A DNA stretch of 64,000 nucleotides, from the NCBI GenBank assembly GCA_902522525.1, contig CABYVU010000002.1, forward strand, positions 1 through 64,000, read 5' to 3'. Shown here one piece after another: positions 53,834 through 62,353 of the stretch. Within the stretch, counting starts at the first letter, position 1. Each line of letters opens with the position of its first letter. Position numbers and translations under genes: made by a program. The stretch comes from an uncultured Pelagibacteraceae bacterium. Its GTDB lineage: Bacteria > Pseudomonadota > Alphaproteobacteria > Pelagibacterales > Pelagibacteraceae. The notes beneath the pieces were generated by a model. It was not told the DNA's origin. It worked only from the letters and a program-made list of their open reading frames with translations, and did not search any database.

Positions 53834-54970
53834 ATGCATGAATATATTTTAAACAATGCCATGATAATTAAAAAAGATGAAATCGTTCATGGTCATATCA
53901 GGATTAAAGATAACAAGATTGTCGATATAAGTAGTGGATTAAGTAATAACAAAAGTTCTATAGACTGCGAAAAAGATTATATTTCGCCAGGATTGGTTGA
54001 ATTACATACTGACAATCTTGAAAGACACATGACACCAAGACCTAAAGTTTCATTTCCAGTAGAAAATGCAATTTTATCTCATGATAGAGAATTAGCATCT
54101 GTTGGAATAACTACAGTTTTTGATGCATTAAGAGTTGGTTCTATTGAAAAAACAGGAAAATATAAAAAATATGCAAAAAACTGTTCGGATATAATTTCAA
54201 GTTTTAAAAAAGATAATATTCTCAAGATTGATCACAAAATACATTTAAGAGCTGAAACTTGTTCGGAGAATTTGATTGATGAATTAGACGAATACAATGA
54301 AACTCACGATGTAAAACTGATTAGTATAATGGATCATACACCAGGTCAGAGGCAATTTAGAGTTATAGATAAGTACAAAGAATATCTTTCAATTAAACAC
54401 GGTATGACAGAAAATGAAATGGAAATTCATTTTGATCACTTAAAAAATCTTCAAAAAAAAAATAGCAAGAAACACATAGATAAAATTTTAGAATTTAAAT
54501 CATCATATGATTGTATTTTGGCTAGTCACGACGATACCACAGAAAATGATGTTCATAATTCAAATAAATATGGAGTAAAATTGGCTGAATTTCCAACAAC
54601 ATTAGAAGCAGCCAAAACTTCTAAAGATTACAATATTAAAGTTATGATGGGATCTCCTAATTTACTTAGAGGAGGTTCACACTCTGGCAATATATCTGCA
54701 AAAGAACTCTTAGAAAATGATTGTTTAGATATCTTAAGCTCAGATTATATTCCATCATCATTAATTATATCTGTTGTCAAATGGGGTTTAGAAATTGATA
54801 ATCTTCCAAAAGCATTTGCAGCAGCTAGTCACGCTCCGTCTATAGCTACAAATTTAAATGACAGGGGTTCCATTGACAATAATAAGAGAGCAGATTTAAT
54901 AAGGTTTAAAATTTATCAAAATTTACCAGTTGTAAAAAATGTTTGGTCAAACGGAATCCAAGTAAGTTAA
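53834..54970 (+). CDS. phnM: C-P lyase pathway phosphohydrolase PhnM
   Basis: A 378-residue amidohydrolase-fold enzyme that releases pyrophosphate from the triphosphoribosyl phosphonate intermediate. Metal-ligand segments: SPGLVELHTDNLERHMTPRP near residue 50, HLRAE near residue 135, SIMDHTPGQRQF near residue 161, SHDDTTEN near residue 236, and SSDYIPSSL near residue 306. The ATG at 53834 is used; a GTG one codon earlier is possible. It stands apart from phnG-N, behind the oppositely oriented DUF1045 gene. Confidence 0.94.
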   Translation: MHEYILNNAMIIKKDEIVHGHIRIKDNKIVDISSGLSNNKSSIDCEKDYISPGLVELHTDNLERHMTPRPKVSFPVENAILSHDRELASVGITTVFDALRVGSIEKTGKYKKYAKNCSDIISSFKKDNILKIDHKIHLRAETCSENLIDELDEYNETHDVKLISIMDHTPGQRQFRVIDKYKEYLSIKHGMTENEMEIHFDHLKNLQKKNSKKHIDKILEFKSSYDCILASHDDTTENDVHNSNKYGVKLAEFPTTLEAAKTSKDYNIKVMMGSPNLLRGGSHSGNISAKELLENDCLDILSSDYIPSSLIISVVKWGLEIDNLPKAFAAASHAPSIATNLNDRGSIDNNKRADLIRFKIYQNLPVVKNVWSNGIQVS

Positions 54971-55206
54971 AATAACCCAGTTGTATAAGAATACTTAATT
55001 ATACCTGCAATCATTATCGGGATTTGTAGTGAAAAATTTGTTAATAAAGGTTTATCCTTTGTAATGGTACCAACAATGGTCCAACCGATTATACCTAAAC
55101 TGTGAGGTATCATGCTATAAGGATAGTAATCTAAATAAAAAGTTAATATTCCTAAAAGCGTCAAAACTGTGCTTGTCCATTTTAATATTCTGATATTTGC
55201 AGTCAT
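54967..55206 (-). CDS. Small membrane protein of unknown function
   Basis: A 79-residue protein with about three hydrophobic segments (residues 9-26, 35-50 and 58-72). A good ribosome-binding site, GGAGAG, lies 6 bp upstream of the ATG. It has short loops and no catalytic motif. It converges on phnM with a 4-bp overlap, and lies 124 bp after the isomerase-like gene on the same strand. The role is unknown. Confidence 0.6.
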   Translation of the reverse strand: MTANIRILKWTSTVLTLLGILTFYLDYYPYSMIPHSLGIIGWTIVGTITKDKPLLTNFSLQIPIMIAGIIKYSYTTGLF

Positions 55207-55330
55207 TTTCTCTCCTTTTTTTTTAAATTTATTATCATTTTAAATTATGATAATATTATATTAAAGATTTGTTAAAATTAGTTTCTATTAATGCTTAATT
55301 AAATTATTAATAAAATTTATTAATTTTAAA

Positions 55331-55924
55331 TTATTTATTTAATGCATCTTCAAGATAATTTAATCTATCTTGACCCCAAAAAATCTCATTATTTAATACA
55401 TACGAAGGAGCGCCAAATACATCATTATCAACCGCATCTTTTGAATTTTTTTGATATTCCAAGTTTACATCTTCAGATAAAGCTAATTTCTTCATTTCTT
55501 CAAAGTTTAAATTTAATTTTTCACAAATTTCCTGAAGTGTATTGTGATCAGAAAGATCTTTATCCATAGACCATAAATATTTTAAACATTCATTTCCAAA
55601 ATGAAGTTTATTACCCAATTTATTTGAAGCTATTACAAATTTTGCTGGTAAGTGTGGGTCTTTAGGTGGAAAAAATTTTGGCTTTTTAATAATCGGCAAA
55701 CCTAGTTTATTTGAAATTCTCTCCAGTTCTACAAGTCTATATTTTTGTCTAGCAGGATGTCTTTTAGGAACTGGCAATCCTCCAGTATTTGGAAATATTT
55801 CGCCAACTAAATCAAGCGGTTTTTCTATAACCTCTAAATTATATTTGCTTACTATCTTTGTAAATCTATCAGCTCCTAAATAACTAAACGGAGATAGGAC
55901 ACTAAAATAATATTCAATTTTCAT
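55331..55924 (-). CDS. DsbA-family 2-hydroxychromene-2-carboxylate isomerase-like protein
   Basis: A 197-residue thioredoxin-fold protein. The start IEYYFSVLSPFSYLGADR matches the isomerase subfamily (Ser in SPFSY in place of the Cys pair), and GAPSYVLNNEIFWGQDRL near residue 171 is the typical end. It probably acts on aromatic or glutathione-conjugated substrates, but many such proteins have unknown roles. It follows zur by 3 bp in the znuC-znuB-zur run, so it is likely zinc-repressed as well. Confidence 0.8.
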   Translation of the reverse strand: MKIEYYFSVLSPFSYLGADRFTKIVSKYNLEVIEKPLDLVGEIFPNTGGLPVPKRHPARQKYRLVELERISNKLGLPIIKKPKFFPPKDPHLPAKFVIASNKLGNKLHFGNECLKYLWSMDKDLSDHNTLQEICEKLNLNFEEMKKLALSEDVNLEYQKNSKDAVDNDVFGAPSYVLNNEIFWGQDRLNYLEDALNK

Positions 55925-55927
55925 TTT

Positions 55928-56320
55928 TTAAACGCATTTCTTGCACAGACCAAAAAATTCTAAATTGTATTTATTATATTTCATTCCTTTATTATCTTTA
56001 AAATCTCTTAGATGTTCTGATAATTTATGATCATGAATTTCAGTTACATCTTCACAACTTTCACAAATTGAAAAAATAGTAGCATTAGCAATTTGACATT
56101 TTGAATTTTTACAAGCTATGAAAGCGTTTCTACTTTCTATTTTATGAATTTTTCCAATTTTCACTAGTTTGTCTAAGGCTCTATAAACTTGCAAAGGAGC
56201 ATTAATACCTTTTTTTTTAACATCAAATAAAATTGAGTATGCTTTTAATGGTTGATCAGATTTTTCAATTAAATCTAAAATTATTTTTTGATTTTTAGTT
56301 AATGTTTCTTGTTTTTGCAT
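55928..56320 (-). CDS. zur: Zinc uptake regulator Zur (Fur family)
   Basis: A 130-residue Fur-family repressor. The winged helix covers about residues 8-70 (APLQVYRALDKLVKIGKIHKIE). A structural-zinc cysteine pair, CESCEDV (near residue 85), pairs with CKKC at the C-terminus. Location directly after znuB and facing Zur-box-like palindromes before znuC argues for zinc rather than iron or peroxide sensing. Confidence 0.9.
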   Translation of the reverse strand: MQKQETLTKNQKIILDLIEKSDQPLKAYSILFDVKKKGINAPLQVYRALDKLVKIGKIHKIESRNAFIACKNSKCQIANATIFSICESCEDVTEIHDHKLSEHLRDFKDNKGMKYNKYNLEFFGLCKKCV

Positions 56321-56344
56321 TTAATTATTTTTTATAATATTCCA

Positions 56345-57148
56345 TTAATTTTTCAATTGTATCGTTTGTTTAACTTTAAGTAATGAAAAAATAAACAACA
56401 CAAGAGCTGCAGCAATTATGGATGGACCAGACGGTGTATTGAATTCTAACGAAGAGAATAATCCTATAATCACTGATAACAATCCTCCAATTATTGAAAA
56501 AATAACCATTTTTTGTGGATTATCTGAAAGATTTCTAGCCATAGCAGTTGGTATAATTAACATTCCAGTGATTAATAAAACTCCAACTAATTTTATTGAA
56601 ATGGCAATTATTGCAGCCAATAAGACTGTAAACACCGCTTTTGCTCTATCAGGATTTAAACCTTCTGCTTCAGCTAATTCATAATTAACTGTAGATGCAA
56701 ATAATGGTTTCCAGATTATTTTTAAAGTTATTAATATTAAAGCGCCACCAAACCATATAATAAACAAGTCTTTTTTGTTAACTGCTAAAATATCTCCAAA
56801 CAGTAATCCCATTATATCAAATCTAATAAAGGTTAAAAATCCAATAACCACTAATCCAACTGCCAATGATGAGTGAGCTAGAAGACCTAACAATGCATCA
56901 CTTGGTAGATTAGTTTTTCTTTGTAGTTGTATTAAAATTAATGCAATTACCGATGAAATTAAAAATATTGAAACAGCGATATTAAATTCTAATGAATATG
57001 CAATTGTTACACCGAGCAATGCAGAGTGGGCAAGTGTATCACCAAAATAAGATAATCTCCTCCATACAACAAAGCAACCAAGAGGGCCTGCAACAAAAGC
57101 AATACCTATCCCAGCAACTAGTGCTCTTATAAAAAAATCATCTAACAT
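56345..57148 (-). CDS. znuB: Zinc ABC transporter permease ZnuB
   Basis: A 267-residue inner-membrane permease of the metal ABC-3 family with about eight spans. RRLSYFGDTLAHSALLGVTIAYSLEFN (positions 30-56) is the ZnuB signature, and GVLLITGMLIIPTAMAR near residue 188 is also typical. It starts 1 bp after znuC and is followed 24 bp later by zur. Confidence 0.95.
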   Translation of the reverse strand: MLDDFFIRALVAGIGIAFVAGPLGCFVVWRRLSYFGDTLAHSALLGVTIAYSLEFNIAVSIFLISSVIALILIQLQRKTNLPSDALLGLLAHSSLAVGLVVIGFLTFIRFDIMGLLFGDILAVNKKDLFIIWFGGALILITLKIIWKPLFASTVNYELAEAEGLNPDRAKAVFTVLLAAIIAISIKLVGVLLITGMLIIPTAMARNLSDNPQKMVIFSIIGGLLSVIIGLFSSLEFNTPSGPSIIAAALVLFIFSLLKVKQTIQLKN

Positions 57149-57149
57149 A

Positions 57150-57896
57150 CTATTTTTTTTTTATTTCTCCGTCTGTAGTGTGAACATGATCATGTTTATG
57201 TTCGTAAATTGCTAAAGTTTGTGAAGCTTGTTCACCAAACAAAGCTTTGTATTCACTATTTTTTGCAACTTCACTCGGACTCCCGCAGCAGCATACATGA
57301 CCGTTTAAGCAAACAACATGGTCAGTTGCACTCATTACTGTATGAAGATCGTGAGATATTAGTAAAATCCCACAATTTAGTTTTAATGATAGCTCTTTGA
57401 TTAGTTCATATAATTCAATTTCTCCTGTGAAATCAACACCTTGTACTGGCTCATCAAGAACTAATAAATCTGGTTTTTTTGATATTGCTCTGGCAAGTAA
57501 CACTCTCTGAAATTCTCCACCAGACAAGTTAGCTAAACTTTTATCCTTAAGGTGCTTAACACCCGTTAATGTTAATGATTCATTTATGACTTCGTCACTT
57601 AAATTTTCTGTTAAAAGCATCAGATCATTAACTCTTAGCGGCAATGTCCAATCTATTGAAATTTTTTGGGGAACGTATCCAATATTACTAGTGTATTTTT
57701 CTACGTTCCCCTCTATATTTTTGTAAAACCCTAGTGCAATTTTTGCAGTCGTGCTTTTGCCAGATCCATTAGGACCAATTAAAGTAACAATTTTACCTTT
57801 TTCAACCTGAAGAGAAACACCTTGAACAAGCCACTTTTGGTTTTGTTTTAAACCAACATTATTTAACTTTACCAAAACATTATTTTCTATGCTCAT
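57150..57896 (-). CDS. znuC: Zinc ABC transporter ATPase ZnuC
   Basis: A 248-residue ABC ATPase. Walker A GPNGSGKST is near residue 40, the Q-loop in YVPQKISIDWTLP, the signature LSGGEFQRVLLAR near residue 124, Walker B LLVLDEPVQGVD, and the switch His in SHDLHTV. The C-terminus is His-rich (EHKHDHVHT), which fits zinc handling. It diverges from znuA across a 73-bp region containing two Zur-box-like palindromes. Confidence 0.95.
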   Translation of the reverse strand: MSIENNVLVKLNNVGLKQNQKWLVQGVSLQVEKGKIVTLIGPNGSGKSTTAKIALGFYKNIEGNVEKYTSNIGYVPQKISIDWTLPLRVNDLMLLTENLSDEVINESLTLTGVKHLKDKSLANLSGGEFQRVLLARAISKKPDLLVLDEPVQGVDFTGEIELYELIKELSLKLNCGILLISHDLHTVMSATDHVVCLNGHVCCCGSPSEVAKNSEYKALFGEQASQTLAIYEHKHDHVHTTDGEIKKK

Positions 57897-57917
57897 TTAT
57901 TTCCTTGACTTATAAAT

Positions 57918-57948
57918 GTTATATTATTACACAGCGTTATATTATAAC
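57918..57948. promoter_or_regulatory. Two Zur-box-like palindromes between znuC and znuA
   Basis: GTTATATTATTAC (57918-57930, one mismatch) and GTTATATTATAAC (57936-57948, a perfect 13-bp palindrome about T57942) lie 18 bp apart centre to centre. Extended, they resemble the alphaproteobacterial Zur consensus (AATGTTATA-TATAACATT). Their position between the divergent znuCB-zur and znuA transcripts suits shared repression by Zur. Confidence 0.8.
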
Positions 57949-57969
57949 ATTTAACAAAAACCAAATATT

Positions 57970-59022
57970 ATGAAAAACTTAAAAAAATCCTCAATAATCT
58001 TTACAATATTATCATTTTTAACTTTATTTACATCAGCAAATGCTGACATTAAAGTTGTAGCATCAATCAAACCAATACACTCTCTAGTTAGCTATTTAAT
58101 GGATGGTGTGGCTAAACCTGATTTAATAGTTGATGGCTATGCTTCTCCACATGGATTTGCCATGAAACCTTCGCACGCAAAAATGCTACAAAACGCAGAT
58201 ATTGTATTTTGGGTAGGTGAGGATATAGAAAATTTTTTAGAAAAACCATTAAACTCAATAGCTAAGAAGGCAGACAAGATTGAACTAATGGATGCAAAAG
58301 GTATTGTTAAATTAAAATTTAGAGAAAGAAATATTTTTGGTGACCATGATGATCATGATGACCACGACGATCATGGACATAAGAAAAAAGATGATCATGA
58401 CGACCACGGACATAAGAAAAAAGATGATCACGATGATCACGATCATGACGACCATGCTAAAAAAGAGGATGGTCATGACGACCACGATGATCATGATGGA
58501 CATGAAGGACATCACCACGGTGAATTTGATCCACATATTTGGTTAGATCCAATTAATGCAAGCGCTATATTAAAAGAGATGACTGAACATTTAATAGAAA
58601 ATGATTCAAAAAATGCATCTAAATACAAAAATAATTTAAATAAAGCTTTAAAAGATATAGATAAACTTACAGCTGACGTTAAGTCTGAATTAAACCAAAG
58701 CGTAGCCTCAATAGTTTTTCATGATGCATATCAATATTTTGAAGAACGATTTAATGTAAATATATTAGGCGCTTTCACAGTCAATACTGATGTAATGCCT
58801 GGCGCAGAGCAATTAGCAGAAATTAGAGAAATCATTGAGCATGATAATGTTGCTTGCGTATTTTCAGAGCCTCAGTTTAATCCTGACATCATTAAAGCAG
58901 TTGCAAAAGATATGAATATAAAAACTGGTGTTGTAGATCCTCTAGGAGCAACTTTAAAACCAGGTAAAAATTTATATTTTGATCTAATAAGAAACATGTC
59001 AGCATCATTTAAAGGTTGTTAA
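57970..59022 (+). CDS. znuA: Zinc-binding protein ZnuA with a His/Asp-rich loop
   Basis: A 350-residue periplasmic zinc receptor. The signal peptide covers residues 1-25 (SANA cleavage). The conserved segments KVVASIKPIHSLVSYLMDG, SPHGFAMKPSHAKML, FDPHIWLDPINA and FHDAYQYFEERF include the metal-ligand histidines. A loop (about residues 121-185) contains more than 20 His alternating with Asp, as in ZnuA, plus two perfect-length 33-bp repeats. It is the first gene of a four-gene plus-strand run and is divergent from znuC. Confidence 0.95.
   Translation: MKNLKKSSIIFTILSFLTLFTSANADIKVVASIKPIHSLVSYLMDGVAKPDLIVDGYASPHGFAMKPSHAKMLQNADIVFWVGEDIENFLEKPLNSIAKKADKIELMDAKGIVKLKFRERNIFGDHDDHDDHDDHGHKKKDDHDDHGHKKKDDHDDHDHDDHAKKEDGHDDHDDHDGHEGHHHGEFDPHIWLDPINASAILKEMTEHLIENDSKNASKYKNNLNKALKDIDKLTADVKSELNQSVASIVFHDAYQYFEERFNVNILGAFTVNTDVMPGAEQLAEIREIIEHDNVACVFSEPQFNPDIIKAVAKDMNIKTGVVDPLGATLKPGKNLYFDLIRNMSASFKGC
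58375..58440 (+). repeat. 33-bp tandem repeat (two units) in the znuA His-rich loop
   Basis: Units at 58375-58407 and 58408-58440 each encode GHKKKDDHDDH with only a few third-position differences. Around them the sequence is a degenerate GAYCAY repeat. Such repeats are likely to vary in copy number between strains. Confidence 0.85.
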
Positions 59023-59029
59023 CTATTTA

Positions 59030-60001
59030 ATGGAAAGTAACAAACAAGTTCCAGTTACTGTTTTGACAGGTTTTCTTGGTGCAGGCAAAACCACTTTATT
59101 GAATAGAATCCTAACCGAACAGCACGGTAAAAAGTATGCCGTAATCGTTAATGAATTTGGCGAACAAGGTATAGATAATGATTTAGTTGTAGATGCTGAT
59201 GAAGAAGTGTTTGAGATGAATAATGGGTGCATATGCTGCACTGTCAGAGGTGATCTAATCAGAATTTTAAGTGGCCTTATGAAAAGAGCAGATAAATTAG
59301 ATGCAATTATTGTAGAAACTACTGGATTAGCTGACCCAGCCCCAGTTGCACAAACTTTTTTTGTTGACCAAGATGTTGCTGATCGAACAAAGTTAGATGC
59401 GATTGTTACCGTTGCAGATGCTGTTCATTTAAGTTCTCAACTAACTGATCACCATGAAGCTGAGGAACAAATCGCTTTTGCTGATGTTGTGTTGTTAAAT
59501 AAAATAGATCTTGTTAAAGAAAGTGGTTTAGAAACAGTCAAAGAAAGAATAAGAAAAATTAATCCTTTTGCAAAAATCATTAATACTACTAAATGTGGAG
59601 TATCATTAAATGAAATTCTTAATCTTGATGCATTTAGTTTAAAACGAGTTTTAGAAGTTGAACCTGATTTTCTAGAGTCAGACCATGATCATGAGCATGA
59701 TGATGATGTAACTAGCTTATCGTTTGTCTCTGATACCCCTTTAGATATGGAAAAGTTTCAAGATTGGTTCAGCAAGCTTTTACAGACAAAGGGTCAAGAT
59801 ATACTGAGAACTAAGGGAATTCTCGATTTTACAGGAGAAAGTGATCGATATGTATTTCAAGGAGTACACATGCTTATGGATGCCTCGCCTATGGGTAAAT
59901 GGCCAGAAGGAAAAGTACGAAGCTCTAGACTAGTTTTTATTGGTCGAAATCTTGAGAATATGAATTTGAAAGAGGGATTTGAAAATTGTAAATCGGCATG
60001 A
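59030..60001 (+). CDS. COG0523-family GTPase (zinc metallochaperone)
   Basis: A 323-residue CobW/P47K-type GTPase. The P-loop is TGFLGAGKTTLLN (residues 13-25), the metal motif GCICCTVRGD near residue 66 contains CxCC, the NKxD motif is NKID, and a His/Asp stretch DHDHEHDDD lies near residue 222 before the C-terminal domain. COG0523 proteins under Zur control (ZigA/ZagA type) deliver zinc to client enzymes. It starts 7 bp after znuA and overlaps the WD40 gene by 4 bp. Confidence 0.88.
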   Translation: MESNKQVPVTVLTGFLGAGKTTLLNRILTEQHGKKYAVIVNEFGEQGIDNDLVVDADEEVFEMNNGCICCTVRGDLIRILSGLMKRADKLDAIIVETTGLADPAPVAQTFFVDQDVADRTKLDAIVTVADAVHLSSQLTDHHEAEEQIAFADVVLLNKIDLVKESGLETVKERIRKINPFAKIINTTKCGVSLNEILNLDAFSLKRVLEVEPDFLESDHDHEHDDDVTSLSFVSDTPLDMEKFQDWFSKLLQTKGQDILRTKGILDFTGESDRYVFQGVHMLMDASPMGKWPEGKVRSSRLVFIGRNLENMNLKEGFENCKSA

Positions 60002-61041
60002 AAGCTGATCTGAACAAGTTCACAGAGTTAAATAAAACAAAATTTGAAAATAGAGGAAAAGAATTAAGACTCGGAATTCCAGTTATTAATTCAGTAGTGA
60101 TAGGTAATTCTATTGCTGTTGGATTTGGGGATGGCACTATAAGAATATTTAAAGCAGGACAAAGCTCAGAACCCATAAAAGCACATAATGGTATTGTTCT
60201 TTGTATTTCAAAAGATGGTGATGATATTATAACTGGTGGAGATGACGGAAGGTTTTTAAGAATTTCTCTGAATGGAGAAATAAGCGAAATTGCAAATTTT
60301 GGTTCTCGTTGGGTTGATCATGTTACAGCAAATAATGGAAGTTTGGTTTGCACGTCTGGAAATAACGTTTACCTGTGGATGGCAGGCAGAAAAGAACCAA
60401 AAATATTAGAACATGAGAGCACTATTGGAGGTGTAGCATTTGACTCAAAAGGAAGAAGATTAGCAGTTTCTCGATACGGTGGTGTCACTCTTTGGAAAAA
60501 AGATTATAGCAACAAGTGGAAATCATCTAATTTATTATGGAAAGGCTCTCATAATAAGGTCATTTTTAGTCCAGATGACAGATATTTAGTAACTTCAATG
60601 CAAGAGAATCAACTTCATTTTTGGCGCTTAAAAGATAAAACTGATTCTACAATGTCTGGCTATGGTGCAAAAGTTAAGAGTTTTGCCTTTGTTCATGATA
60701 CAAAATTTTTAGTAACATCTGGTTCTAACGATGCGGTTTGTTGGCCGTTTGATGGAATTGGTCCAGAGGGTCGTCAACCAATTTGTCTTCCTTTTGTTGG
60801 AAATAAATTAGTAACATTTGTTGAACCATTCCCAAATGAAAATGCAATTTTTACAGGATTAAGTGATGGTTCAGTGTTCTTATCAGAAATTGAAAAATCA
60901 AGTAATACAATAATAATTCGTAGTTTCACAGAGTCAGAAGTTACTACAATTTCAGTTACTGAAGATGGTTCAAGTATATTAATTGGAGATATGGCTGGAA
61001 ATATTTTATGGACATCTATATGGGATGAGGAAAATAAATAA
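59998..61041 (+). CDS. WD40-repeat protein in the zinc operon
   Basis: A 347-residue protein with no signal peptide, built of WD40-like blades (for example residues 38-70, 72-105, 115-145, 155-190, 194-222, 287-335). Recurrent elements are DGTIRIFKAG, VVLCISKDGDDIITGGDDG and VFLSEIEKSSNT-like strands. WD40 propellers are protein interaction platforms; the partner is probably the COG0523 GTPase or its client (inference). Comparable COG0523-WD40 pairs occur in rhizobial zinc loci. Overlaps the COG0523 gene by 4 bp. Confidence 0.78.
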   Translation: MKADLNKFTELNKTKFENRGKELRLGIPVINSVVIGNSIAVGFGDGTIRIFKAGQSSEPIKAHNGIVLCISKDGDDIITGGDDGRFLRISLNGEISEIANFGSRWVDHVTANNGSLVCTSGNNVYLWMAGRKEPKILEHESTIGGVAFDSKGRRLAVSRYGGVTLWKKDYSNKWKSSNLLWKGSHNKVIFSPDDRYLVTSMQENQLHFWRLKDKTDSTMSGYGAKVKSFAFVHDTKFLVTSGSNDAVCWPFDGIGPEGRQPICLPFVGNKLVTFVEPFPNENAIFTGLSDGSVFLSEIEKSSNTIIIRSFTESEVTTISVTEDGSSILIGDMAGNILWTSIWDEENK

Positions 61042-61044
61042 ATT

Positions 61045-61308
61045 ATGTTTAATAAAAAAAAGCCGAATGTTGAAATGATAAGAAGTTTAAAAAAAATTTT
61101 TTCAGAAAAAAAACAAATACCAGATACATCATTATTAAGTATCGCAGAATTAAGTTGTCATGAACCGAATTGCCCACCTATTGAGACAATTATTACAGAA
61201 AGAACAATAGATGGAAAATTAAATAATTGGCGTATTGGAAAACCAATTAATGATATTTTAGAGTCAGATATTATTAATTTATCTGATACGCATAATCATA
61301 GTCACTAA
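61045..61308 (+). CDS. 87-residue protein with CHEPNCPP motif, zinc-linked
   Basis: An 87-residue protein, last in the znuA-COG0523-WD40 run (3 bp after the WD40 stop). It contains LSCHEPNCPPIETIIT (two Cys and one His, about residues 52-67) and a C-terminal tail HNHSH. The cysteines and histidines could bind zinc. No enzyme motif is recognised. The location argues for a role in zinc supply (inference). Confidence 0.72.
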   Translation: MFNKKKPNVEMIRSLKKIFSEKKQIPDTSLLSIAELSCHEPNCPPIETIITERTIDGKLNNWRIGKPINDILESDIINLSDTHNHSH

Positions 61309-61354
61309 AATAATTTAAATTGAACTTTATCTGTAAATAAGATCTAATAATATT

Positions 61355-62353
61355 ATGAAAACCATTTCTTTAAGTCTTGAAGATATTTATAAACTGGCAA
61401 ATAAAACTTTATTAACTAATGGATGTGATGAGGAAACATCAAGTATTTTATCTGATTTGATAATGAAAGCAGAGAGAGATGGTTCTCTTTCTCATGGCTT
61501 GTTCAGATTACCTGCTTATATTGCTGGATTAAAAAGTGGAAAAATTAATGGAAAAAATAGACCTAAAGTTTCTAAAATTACACCAAGCGTTGTTAAAGTA
61601 GATGGTAACAATTGTTTGGCACCAATGGTTCTGAATAAAAGTTTGCCAGAGTTAATTAAAGCTGCAAAAGAAAATGGAGTAGCGGTTTTATCTATAACAA
61701 ATTCGCATCACATGGCAGCGATGTGGCCTGAAACAGAGGCAATTGCTGAAGAAGGCCTAGTTGCTTTTGCATGCACATCTTATAAACCAGCTGTTGCACC
61801 TGCAGGATCTATCAAACCTTTATTTGGTACAAATCCTATTTCATTTGCTTGGCCTAGAAAAAGTAAACCTCCAGTAGTTTATGATATGGCAACAGCATCT
61901 ATGGCAATGGGCGAAGTTCAAGTTGCAAAAAGGGAAGGTCACAAAGTTCCATTAGGCACAGGATTAACAAAAGATGGAAAGGAAACAACTGATCCAGCTG
62001 AAATAGCAGATGGGGGAGTTTTATTGCCTTTTGGCGGCTATAAAGGCTCAGGGATTGCGATGATGGTCGAATTGCTTGCTGGAGCCCTTGTTGGAGATAA
62101 TTTTAGTTATGAGACGGCTGAGAAGGATAATAATGATGGCGGTCCACCAAGTGGTGGAGAGTTCATTTTAGCAATATCCCCAGAAAAATTATCAAATTCT
62201 GATTGGGACACACATTCCTCAAAGTTTTTTAAAAAAATGAAATCAATGGGAGATGTTAGACTTCCTGGTGAAAGAAGACATAAAAATAGATTAGATAAAG
62301 GGCCAAGACATATAAATGAAGACTTGGTTAATAAAATTAAATCTTTAAGTTAA
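61355..62353 (+). CDS. Ldh2/MDH-family oxidoreductase (DpkA-like)
   Basis: A 332-residue NAD(P)-dependent enzyme of the LDH2/MDG1 family. Signatures: LSHGLFRLPAYIAGLKSG near residue 48, ITNSHHMAAMWPETEAIAEEGLVAFA (positions 109-134), GTNPISFAWPR near residue 158, and LLPFGGYKGSGIAMMVELLAGALVG near residue 223. The closest named type is delta1-piperideine-2-carboxylate/pyrroline-2-carboxylate reductase, but ureidoglycolate or malate dehydrogenases share the fold. Its own promoter is probable (46-bp gap to the 87-aa gene). Confidence 0.8.
   Translation: MKTISLSLEDIYKLANKTLLTNGCDEETSSILSDLIMKAERDGSLSHGLFRLPAYIAGLKSGKINGKNRPKVSKITPSVVKVDGNNCLAPMVLNKSLPELIKAAKENGVAVLSITNSHHMAAMWPETEAIAEEGLVAFACTSYKPAVAPAGSIKPLFGTNPISFAWPRKSKPPVVYDMATASMAMGEVQVAKREGHKVPLGTGLTKDGKETTDPAEIADGGVLLPFGGYKGSGIAMMVELLAGALVGDNFSYETAEKDNNDGGPPSGGEFILAISPEKLSNSDWDTHSSKFFKKMKSMGDVRLPGERRHKNRLDKGPRHINEDLVNKIKSLS

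Noticed and set aside
58312..58546. Open frames on both strands over the znuA His-rich loop
   Set aside because: They arise from the low-complexity GAYCAY repeat of znuA read in other frames.
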